This document shows, piece after piece, positions 1-12,000 of a stretch of 64,000 nucleotides of DNA. Source of the DNA: Asterella californica. Lineage: Eukaryota > Streptophyta > Marchantiopsida > Marchantiales > Aytoniaceae. Each line of letters starts with the position of its first letter. Position 1 is the first letter of the stretch. The stretch spans positions 12,958,001 to 13,022,000 of the forward strand of contig JAYKYS010000009.1 in assembly GCA_036924285.1 (NCBI GenBank), written 5' to 3'. The position numbers were made by a program, and so were the translations under genes. The notes under the pieces are model-generated. The model was not told the DNA's origin. It did not search any database and worked only from the letters and a program-made list of their open reading frames with translations.

Positions 1-62
1 GAAAATGGAGATAGATGAGCGTAGTATCAATCAGTAACGTCGTGGCAGTTGTGTCGATATAG

Positions 63-3000
63 GCGATGATCCTGCCAGCGTCAAAAGAAGAGGGGGTACT
101 GATCAAAAAGCGGTACGCTGTTTTTAATGATGACGGGACTCTGGCAGAACTCAAAGGTTTTGAAATAAAGCGGCGGGGTGAGCTTAAGCTCATTAAAGTT
201 TTCCAGGTGATGGTCGAACCTGGTCAAACTTTTGCCGACTGTACACTTTCATTCACGAGAAAAAGACTTTGCCGAATAATAAAACCTTCCGACAAGACGA
301 AGAGGTCTACTTGTAGAGAGCTTTTCAATAGCGAAGAAAATGAGTTTCGGGTTAATAGGCACCTTCACAGTTAAGTTACGAGCACGCGTTTGTTGGTCTT
401 TGATTTCCTTCTTAGTTCTTATTTGACAGGCTGAAGTGTTCGAAAATTTCCTTCAAGGAGATACTTTGGAGGAATGCTACGCTGCTGTCGGTGAAATCGC
501 CAATCGCTGGCTGGATATGCTTGAGGTAGGGACTTTTCTCACCAGTCACAGCTTCTTCAAGATTTACAGTATTGTATACACCATGTCCAGTATTCTTAGT
601 CTTGGGAGGCCACCTTCCACCTTTTGTTGTGTGTAGAATCAAGGGGTAGATCTTGCTGATAGCGAGTTACTGGACTACATTTCCGAGTCAAGCACGATGA
701 GCAAGTCTCTTGAAGACTATGGAGACAGGAAGTCTTGTGCCATGACAACTGCCAAGCGTCTTGCAGACTTTCTCGGCGATGCTATGATAAAAGACAAAGG
801 ACTCAGCTGCCGATACATCGTTGCGAAAGATCCGCAGGTTTGCTCTTTCTGTGGTCCAATACAATTCCTTAGTCTTGTTCTGGAAATCTGCGAGTACTTT
901 GAATCTTCTTCTTAGTTCGTTGAAAACGTTTTGTTGACCTCCTCTAAACATCTGAGAGTTACATCTGATACTTCTTGAGCGTACACTGCATGATCAGGAC
1001 TACTAAGGTAGGAACTCCGAGCCTGTGTTTCTCGCAGGGAAGCTCGAGATTGACCTAAACAGAAATAGAAATTAACCCCATTCACGCTAAGCCATTAGGA
1101 TTCTGATATATTCTAACATTTTGTACTGTCATTTCATGCATTTGTAGGGAGCACCTGTGAGCGAGCGCGCTATCCCGGTTGCCATCTTTGAAGCCGAACC
1201 AGGCAAGCTATCCAAGTTCAGAAGCAAAAATTGCTGCTGAGTTATCAGTAAGCGTTGGATTGATGTATTAAGGTCATATATGTCTTAACTGTAGTGGTCG
1301 ACTTTGTGTACAGCTATTATGAAGGCCTACTTGAAGAAGTGGGTGAAAAGCTCGTCCGACGTGGCCTTTCGGTTGATCGTGGACTGGGCATATTATCGCC
1401 AACGTCTAAGCTCAGCTATTCAGAAAATTATTAGCATTCCAGCCGCCATGCAGAAGGTTTGATACATATCTCATCCTGTGAATGGGCTACAAACGATTCC
1501 TCGACGCCTTATCTTTGAGCCACTATCACGTTAGAAACCTTCCGTCTTGTGAACGCTGTAGGTGTTGTTTTATTGTTTCAATCTGAGTTAACATTATATG
1601 GGTATAGGGAGGTCACTTGGCTATTTCATTCTTCAGATGTACTCACAGATGTCTGCTTCTTGTCTTGCAGGTGGCCAACCCTGTTCCAAGAGTTGCACAC
1701 CCAGAGTGGTTGTGGAAAAAGGTCCGTGAAAAGGATGACAGATATCGGCAGAAAAGTTTGACCGACATATTCCAGAAGAAACCAGCAGAAGTAAAAGATG
1801 GTTTGGAAGACCTCGAAGACATGTGTAGTCCCGGTGAAAAAATTCGTCCTGCTCTTACATCTAAATCTAAATCTCGCTGGAAAGTGGATTCGGACAAAGG
1901 AACTAAATTTCAGGAACTTACCACTATTGGTCAAGAGGAGAAATCTGCTAATGGAAAAAATGACACTGAGGGGCCGGTAAATGTCCAAGACGTGGCCCGG
2001 AGCAAGAGTCCCGACAGAGCGGTGATTTATCAGGCTTGGTTAGAGCACAAGAAGCGAATATGGAAACAGACTCGTGATAAGCGAAAGAGACTAAGGTAAG
2101 TCGTTTTTCCTGACATTGAAGGTGGCCTCCGTCAGTCTGAATGTTCATCGCTGGCGGAGAGTCGGTGTCCCACTTTGTAGCGATATATGCCTGACACTTG
2201 CTGCCTTTTCATCTCATATTTTCAGGGAAGTCGGTAATGTCTCCAGAGATGACGTAGCTGGAAGGATTTCTCGAAATGTTGCATTGAAGGATGGCCAAGG
2301 CAAGAGAAAGGCAGGTGTTAGTGCCATGTTTCGCAGTCAGCAGGCGGCTCTTACTAGTTCCCACTGGCAGGTATTTGAGTTGCTATCAATTTGTGCTGCC
2401 AGCTTGAAAATGTGTGTTTACTGCATGTTGAAGCATTGCTTAGAAATAGTTCAACCTACGTAAGTCGTACACTATGGCATCTAACGGTTACATTGTCGTG
2501 GAAACACCATTACTTTTTTTCAAAGATTTGATGCCATTGCTCTTATCTTTTGCTCTCATCTAGGGAACAGTCTTATGACTTACTTCTGGTTGTCATGTCT
2601 GCAGTTGTTACAGCTTGCTCCCACTGAAAGTCCGGGATATTTCAGTGCTTGGATTTTAGTTGATGGTGATACGTACAAGGTACAGATCCAGGTTCCACGT
2701 GTGTTTTACCTTAACACACGAGCCCCTCCTGGTGATGATTCAGGAAAGCGCGTCAATCGCGCCCTACCGCACATGAAGCCGTGCTACAATCTGCTTGAGG
2801 TGATTTCGACGGAGATGCTTATAGGCGTTTTCCTATCATAGTAAACTCTTCAATGTTCTTGTTTGTCCATGCATCAACAGCCGTTTCTTCATCCGTCACG
2901 TTCTTCTGTTTTATGAGACTTGTCAAAGAATTTATTGCCACCCTTGGGTAGAGACTCGCAGTTTGTGGAATTAGTCATAGAAGCTTACCTCTTCCACTAC

Positions 3001-6000
3001 ATTTTCGTCAACGATTGATTGGAAAAGTTGGATAGAGAACAGTCGATAGGTGTAGATAACCAGCTGCTTCTCTGTTCCACAGGTGGCTTGCGATGAGGCG
3101 CAGTTCAAGGACGCAAAAAAGTTTCTGTCAGCTCATTTTGCTGATCCCGATGTAGAGGTATGTCGGCTGCGGGCATTTGTGGTTTTTGTGAGATAAAGGT
3201 TGGATGCAGCTCTGAGCGTCTGACATTTTGTTACGAAATCCAGACAGCCAGTACAGTTAAGTCTTGGACGAAGCATATTAGAGTTACAGGATAGTCAAAG
3301 CTAACGACTTTGTCTCACACATGTCCTGCTGATCTCTGCAACTTTCTGACACTGTTCAGTAATCTTCAGGGGGTTTATGAAACTAAAATATCGCCACTGC
3401 AGCAAGCTGTACTACGATTGGGTTGTGTCTGTACAGTCGACGCAAAAGCCAAAAAACGGAATTATAATGATGGTTGGTCCGTTGATGAGCTGCATATGAA
3501 GACAACAGCAGAGTCCCCTTACCTCAGGAGTTCATTAAATTTCTTCTTCCTGTACCAGAGGTTCGCTTTTTACTGCAATGGCTGATTCAATGCTTTATTG
3601 ACCTGCAAATATCATCTCTTCTATTTTGAACCTTACGATATCGCTATACCGACATTCTCCTTGCCGTATGGACCATCCTGTTGAGAATCTGTGGGAATTC
3701 TTCCTCTCTGTTTCTTTCTTCCTTACTGAAAGTTGCATCCTCTCTTGATGATCAAGATCATCCATTGAAGTAAGTAGAAGCAATCAAAGGAAAAGCTATT
3801 ACTGTTTCCAGGATTAGGATTATCCTGGTGCACGTATCTTCGCAGATTTAGAGTTGCATGCCTTTACATTCTTCCTTGAAGTAAGTACTCGTGTGTCATG
3901 TCTCGCCGGTAAGCCTCCATGACCTGCACTATACATGTTTTACAACCTTTACCATTTCCCATTCTGTGATTGGCCCTTCGTTTCCAAATGACGCTTGTAG
4001 GCAATTTCCATGTCAGTATGGAACCATTCAGAGCAGTCCAGGTTCTGCCTCTGTCTGTGAAATCTATGCGGTTCCTTCTACATTTTTGCTACACAGGCTT
4101 GGGTCTTACCTTCGTTATGCTTTGCCTGGTCATCTCTTTTTGCCTTTACCTCCCTCATCTCCTTATATTTCTCTCGCCTTGTTTTACCTACAGCTGTGTC
4201 CGTGACTTTAGTTGGGAGAATTGCTTCTAACCTCTACCTTCTTCATGGTTGACAGTCTGGTGTTGTAAATGTTGGCTCGATTATTCCCGGATGCCTCATC
4301 TTTGCTTCTCCAGATATTTTATGTTTCTGTATGTTTATGTTTGTCATTATCTAGAAAACTTGCCCTTCATGCACTCTGTTTTTAGTCTTATCGCTCTATA
4401 TTACGGTTTTAGCTGCTCTCTCGCTCAGATCGTTAGGCATCGCAGTTTGTACTTGCCTTCTGTCCTACAGCGACCTGGGGGTACCATCGTGGAAATGTGC
4501 TTTCTCTACGCATTTCCCCTTGGCCCGACCTTGGTTATATGCATTCGCTTACTTCTCAAAGCAGTGATACCCCTATACTATAGAGTGGTCCTTGAGCATA
4601 TCTGCCATTCTCGACGTATGAAGATAACTTCTCAAAGCAGTGAATGTAACTTCTCAAACCAAGTTAGCACATGTTTCCACTCTTTGTTACTCACTTTGTA
4701 CTTGCATGGGTTCAAACTATTTGGGGGTTACCTAAGGGTGCGGGGGAAGTTACTGTTTTCTCGAAAAACTGCTTTACCCGTGTACTAATATATCCGTCCT
4801 AATACCAAGATGTGTCTCCTGATTAACATCGAAATTCTGTGCCTCAGTTTTATGGATACCCGAGGACTTTTTGCTCTGTACACACCTGCCGCTGAGAAGA
4901 TCCTGGTTGTCGTGGTAAATCCTCGCAACAATAAGGAAGTTTCTTCAGTGCAGCTGGAGAAGCAATTTCGAGATGGCGCGAGGAACTCTGGCGTATCAAA
5001 CCTGGGGATCTCAGATTTGACAATCAAAGTAAGTATGGTTTGTAGATTTTGTTGGGGACGCGGGCGGAAGGCATAGACTGATTGGTAGAAACCAAATTGA
5101 GAAAAGAGAAATTGAGACTTTCTTTTCCTTCTCCAAGCAACAGAAGTCAAGTTATGATTCATATCAGTAGTGTCGATTCTCCTATCTGGTAAGAGACGAT
5201 ATATGGAGCAATTTAATAATACCCAAGCAAGGTGAGTTTTTGGATTTTTAAGTCTGTTATGGCTCTCATTTTGTGGATGAATGTTTCGTCCACGGAGCAG
5301 GTAAACGAAAACTAGAGTTCTCAAACATCACCTCATAATATTTTCATGGCAGGTAGAATATGTCCCCAGTAACCAAGACGCTGGGAGGCTGCTACAGCGA
5401 AATCTGGTCGAGTTCAGGTCAGTAGGTGGACTTGTGAACAGTGAGGTAACGGATGTCGGTTGAAACGACCAAAAGAGCACTTGATATAAACATAAGCCTG
5501 CAGGAACAAATGAGCTTACTACGTGGTGTCTTTTGGATGTAGAGATCACTATCGGGGTCCCACGATCGCACTCTCTCAGTGTCCCAACTTTGGACTTCTC
5601 AGTCCCATGATTCCCCTGCTCACTGATCTCCCATGTGTCCAAATCCCTTGCAATGCTCGCGACAGTCAATACCAGGTAACCGGTCATGTACTACACGGCT
5701 ATATATCTTCTTATGTGATAGGAAGCTTGTTAATGTCTCATAAGCACGACGGGAGACAGGGGCAAGGTTTCTTCCACTTTATTCGACTGTTAAATTGTTC
5801 AGAAACCTGCAGGATTATTTTCTTACTGTGTTGGATGTCTTACAATGCGAAAACAGGCTCTTGGTTGGCAGCCCCTCGCAGCGAGAGTTGCAATGCATAG
5901 ATGTGTTGCATCCTCGGTTTGGTTGCAGGAAAGAATTTCCCTTGCCCGATATGCTCACGTAAGTTCCTCTAGATACCACTGGCAAATGGATGATATGATT

Positions 6001-9000
6001 ATTAATGATTAAGCAGTGAGTGCATGACCGGGGTTATAATATGTTACTTGCTGTTTCTACAGGTTCCACTGGGAAACATCAGCCTTGACTGGCTCCTGTT
6101 TACAGCCGACACACTTTTTGCACGCGCTTTGCGTGATAATCAGCAGGTCTCTCTTATTCTCCACTGAGCGAGGAGTTTAACTATCCGTTCTCTGTTAACT
6201 TCAATGGTTTCTAACGTAGAAGCAGGATCTGAACCTGTGACCATGAACTTCGAACGATATTATGGGCCCATTGGTCCCTGCCAATGGGCCCATAATATTT
6301 GGCTAAATAATTGATAGTGTTAACGCATATGCATTTCACTCTGTGCTGGTTATGTGGGGCTCTGGGTTTCAAGTTCGCGGGTTATCTTACTTGTACGTGG
6401 TTGGTTACCAGTCTACATCTGAAAAGGTTGAAATTTCTGGGTTCTGTATTCACGGGCTAAGTGGGTAGCTCTTGCAATGCGCTGCTATCTACATGGACAG
6501 TAAATACATCTGAAGAAGTAGAAAATTTAGCGTAAATTCACCCATCTACATGGACAATAAATACATCTGAAGAAGTAGAAAATTTAGCGTAAATTCACCC
6601 GTCTTTCTTCTTGCAAGGTCTCTGGGTTTCAGAATTCATGGGTTGTCTTAAGTATATTTCGGTAGTTCTTCAAAACTGCTTTACCTGTGTACCAGTATAT
6701 ATTTGGGTAGTTCTTGTAACGCGCTGCTCTCCACATAAACTGACATGTTCGAGTATACATCTAGTGAGATAATTATATGTGAAACGTGTAGGGTAGACTT
6801 TCATGGCTGAGCAACGACATCATCCGATTTCTGCTTCCTGAGATCCATTCCACGTCATAATTATCAGGTGCTTTGGAGTTCTGACGACGGGATCCCGGAT
6901 CTAGGAGGTGCCTTACCAGACGAGAACACCTCTTTAGTTGATGAAGTAAGTAAGAACACTCTTCATATTATGGTGAATATTTATCAACCGTAACAGAAGA
7001 TTTGTGCACTTGCATCTGTCTGAAACAACAATCGTCATGACTCTTAACAGTGGGTTTCATGCTCTAAATTCGAAGTGATTGCTTCTACATTCTGGACAGA
7101 ATGGCACATTGCGTGACCGATTTCTGTGATTATTTCGCGCAAGACATGTAAATTAGCAGAGATTATTAAGGACACTTTATTCGGGGCTCTCCGTAGTTTA
7201 GTAGAGACAGGAGTTTAAAATATGCATGGTGATGGTCTATCTGTGCCGTGTGTAGGTTCAGCAGCCTGCTGTTTCATTCCCAGGTGCATATCGCAACGTC
7301 ACAATCGAGTTCAAGGTGTGATCTACCTACTACCATTCATCAAATGAAATCTATAGAGAATGGAATAACAGTAAAGAAACGAAGAAGTGAAAAGAAGTAC
7401 AAGTAAATCGTGTATCCTCGGTTGTAAATAATCTTGCTAACTTCTCAGACCAAGTTAGCATCATGTTCAGTACTCTTTGTTACTCAGTTTGTACTTACAC
7501 GGGTTCATAATTATTGAGGGTTACCTTAAATGTGCGGGGGAAGTCACTGTTTTCACTGAAAACTGCTCTAACCGTAGATCAATATGTAAGTAAGACGTGT
7601 AGTTACGTATAGATCTGTTGTTGTCTGATAATATATTGGTTTGGGATTTTGATAAAATCAGAATTTTGTTCACCATTTCTTTGATTACTCAGTACAGGGC
7701 TAGTTTTAAACCTAGTAGTTACGAATTCCGCTAGGCGATTGTTCTCGGTGCAAGTTGTTTATTCCCTAGCTAGCATAAAGTATGCTGAGTGTTACGTTAC
7801 TCAAGACATCTGTGGCAAGTAATGAAGAACATCAGATCTGTGATGCTCTCTTTCGTTTCTTGTCATGTGGCTGCAGATCCATCACTTGGCTGTAAATGCC
7901 CTCTTAAAAAGCAGCCAGCTCAATGAGTTCGAGGGAGGAACAGTTGAGGCAGAAGGAAGCTTACTGCCCATGGACGGAGAAAATAGCTGGAATGAAGAGA
8001 TTCTTTGCTCTCCTGCATTCCGAGTGCTAAAGCAACTAGTCAGTAGTTGGCTTGCTGATGCTATCTCAACCGGAAATAATTTCTCAGATGCGTTGCTACA
8101 ACATGTCTTTCGATGGCTTTGCAGGTAGGACTTTCCTTCCCGGAATTGCGAGCTCAGTAGGATCCTCACATTGTATTTGTCTGGCTTGACATAGCAGTAA
8201 ACTTTGGGTGTTCGATGCTATGATTAGCATCGAATCATTAGAATTGAATCGTCATATGTTGATGTTGAGGCTTCCTGCTGACAGACGTTGGTGACGTTGC
8301 ACCCCGGTTGATCTGTTCTCTCGTTATACAAGGTGAATCGCTAGAGCATCGGTAGAGTTTACTTCGTCCTCCTTGTTTTTATGGTGGAGTTGAGAAGCTT
8401 CATGGTGTTCTTATATCAGTAAGCATCATTCTAATACGGAAACTTCTTGCATTCTGCAGTCCTCAGTCCATGCTTCATGATCCTGTACTTCAACGTGTTC
8501 TCCACAAGGTATAGCACGTTTATCTGACAGTTCAGCGTCGCTTGGCGCTCTTTGTTTCTGGTATTTCATTACCTAGTATTGCCAACGGCTGGGTCCTTGT
8601 TGATTAGAGTTCGTTCTGAAACAGAGTTCTGCTTTCGTCCACAGGTTATGCAAAAGGTATTCGCGTTGCTCTTGTTGGAGCTACGTAAACTTGGAGCGAC
8701 CATAGTGTTCGCTGATTTTAACAGGATAATTATTGCCACAAACAAGAATGACATCGACTCCGCTCAAGGCTACTGCGAATACCTTCTAAAGACTATGAAG
8801 GCTAGGTACCACAACGAGCAGGATTTATTTTATTCCGTTGTATTTCTGGTCAATATATAGTTAGTCGTACGTATAGCCAGTTTTAATTTCGGACGGGTTC
8901 CATTTTCCTTTTGTTCATAGCCCGGTTCGTCTTGGCTGAGAAGTGTTTGTGACATATCAGTAATCTTCCGCTGCGTGCAGGGAATTGTTTGAATGGATCG

Positions 9001-12000
9001 ATCTCCGACCAAAGCAATGTTGGCACTCACTCTTGTTCATGGATCAGGTATCCTTCTTGTAAAGTGATGTTTAATTACAACGGAAGAAGGATGGATCTCA
9101 CACGTGAATGGACTGCTAGGCTGTTTTGTTACTTGGATCGAGTTCCCAAGGTAGAGCGTGTCTATACTGGGTGTCGGATTCCAGCAGTGTTACAATGCTC
9201 ATATGTTGGCCTCAAAACATTTTCTCACTGCTAGCAACCAGTGGACCGACCTTATCATGTCATCAAAACCTGAATAGATACACTCGTTAAAACTACTTAG
9301 GCTTGAAAACCAAACTTGACTTTCTAGCGAATGACTTCTACGCCTGGCAAGCATGTGTCGATTGACTCAAAACGGACGACGTTTCTTAGGTCAAGCTGTA
9401 TTCGCAGGCCTGTGCAGCGCGGAATCATCATGCAATTCCGTCCTGGAAACATGTATGATTAGATCTAAAGCCGTGAGCATCTGGTCTCTAGGACATTAGG
9501 AGATGCGGCACTGGCTCAGTACACAGGTGGAATATCTAATGAATATTTCTTTGTTTGGCAGCACAATTACGGAGGCATCCGAGCAAATATTAGTACTGAT
9601 AAGAAGTCCTCAGATATGCAAGAAGGTCAAAATGAGTCCCAAGATTGTACCCCTGAAGAGATAGTTTCCTACTGGAACATTGCTGAGTACCTGCCGAAAG
9701 TAACACAGGTAATGTATGTGTATGTGGTAATTAGGTACGGGTGTACCCGAAAGCGGATCGACTGGATTTTGACACATAGATCTATGCTTGTTTGCTGCTA
9801 CGTGATCGATGCATGTAATGTTTGGAGGATTTTGTACATGTTACTGTGCTATCCTTGCTTAATATGTCAGCGTAGATTCTCTGTATATTTCTCTGGATTA
9901 TCCCTCAGATATTCTGGATCCCCTGCATGTCAGGCTGGGAGTATTGGCATATTAAAGTGAGGCACTCGTGCATATATTTACCTCATATATATGCCTCCTA
10001 TATATTGCAAATATGCAAGGGTTTAATTTTTTACGTAACCTTTTCGTTGGGAAGGGAAGGGTTAGGTAATAAATTGATACTTCAATAAATTATTTGTTAT
10101 TCCTTGTCAGCTTCCCGGATATGGACTTCCTAAAGCGCGTCTGTCCACGCTTCCATCATGGGTTAAGTCTGGACCACCCCGCAAGTCTAGGTACACTTAG
10201 CATTTACAATAAAATTTAATTTCTCATCAGCTTATTACAGAATTTCCCGCGAAACAGTTATGTCTTTTTCGATAACAAAACGGGCAAAAGTTCCCCAGAA
10301 GTTCTGCATGCATATTATTTTGGCTACATTCATCCTTCCTTATTTTGGCTATCTTTTGTACTAAGATTGTCGATCACTGTATGCTTAGCACCATAGGATT
10401 TCTTATACATTAGGACGATCACCTCCGGAAATGTGCTGTGTGCTGCACATTCCCGCATGTCTGTCCCCTGGTTGATACTATTCGCTAATTGATGCTTAAG
10501 TTAGCGCACATTCACACCCCATTTTCACACCCCATTGTAACGCTTACTATGTACTCTCCGGGCTACCAAGGGGAACCTTATCTGGAAATGTGCGTCTTGC
10601 TACACATTCCCATCGGCACACCCTTCGGTTACAAATAGTTCGCTTGACAGTTTAGCGCACATTCGGCCACTATTGGCTACTTATTATATACTTGGCCCCG
10701 TATTTACCTCTGTACTAGAGAGTGGTCCTTGATAAAATCTGCCATTCTCGACGTATGAATATATGTACTCTCTGGGTTCAGTTTTCCGGGTTAGCTGAAG
10801 TGTGTGAGGATGGTTCGAACATCGAACTGCTTAATCATGGACCGAAATATGTAAGGAGGATCCCATCCATGCACTGCCCACAGGGTAATATCGGAATGAG
10901 GGCCGGGCCACTGTATTTTTCAAAGCGTGTTGGCAAGCACCACGCTTGGATAGTCTGCTTTCGATTTATACAAGTCGTCCATGTTGTTTTCCATACCAGT
11001 ATGTCATGTCCCGGGGATGTGCTTTTTGCTGTAGATTACCAAAATCCTGATCCCTGGGCAGATACTTTTCTAAAATAGTAGACAATTTTACTTTTTTGAT
11101 GTGTTCCATCTTCCTCTTGCTTTGTGCTTCTCTGGCTTTCCTAGCACCATCCAGCCAAGGCGCGGGATCAATCGTTGAAAGGCTATTGCATGCAGTTATA
11201 ATGAGTACATCTTCTCTAGCTGTTTAGGCTCTTCATGGCTCTTTATGGGGTTCACTCTTTGCGTGTTACCTCTGTTTATGCGGATGGTTCTCTTTTTGAA
11301 CTGCTATACTCATAGACAAATATGTATTACATATGTTTTACAACCATTTCCAATTCTGTGATTGGCCTTTCGTTTCCAAACTGACGCTGTATAGGCAGTT
11401 TCTATGTCAGTAAGGAACCATGCAGGGGATACATTATAAGATGCAGTTCAGGTTCTGCCTGTGTCTATGTCTATGCCTGTGTCTATATCTTTCTGTTTTT
11501 CTGCTACATTGGCTCGAGCTTGACCTTCGTTATGTTTGCCTCGGATTCATCTCCTTTTGCCTTTACCTCCCTAATCTCCTTATGTTTTCTCTCGCATAAT
11601 ATACGACGTGTTTTACTTTCACTAATCCATTGGCATTTCTCTTGAAAAGCCCACGGATGTACCACTACACTAAGAACGGGAGTTTGCCCTCAGATGGTCC
11701 CGGAACTGAACATATCTGTACCGATAAGGCCCTGCTGAGTTGGAAAAGTCCTCAACTCCGCTTGATCACTTTTCCTCCTCATCTATTGCCTAGCCCTCCC
11801 TGTTGGGTGCTGATGAAGTCAGAAAGCCGGTTGAGGTGCATGTGGCAGGAGTGTGTTCTGTTGCATGCTCTGCGTGTACCTTGTGGTAGTTAGGTGTTTC
11901 AGTGCACACCTACTCAATACCTACAGCTGTGTCCGTGACCTTTGTTGGGAGAGTTTCTTCTAACCTCTAATTTCTTATGGGTTGACACTCTAGCTGTTGC

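Noticed and set aside
4249..4788. 179-codon open frame in POLE intron 10
   Set aside because: It lies inside the dispersed repeat, the other copies do not keep the frame, and POLE exons splice cleanly around it.
4785..5324. 179-codon minus-strand open frame
   Set aside because: It is a shadow over POLE exon 11 and its intron, with no recognisable domain.
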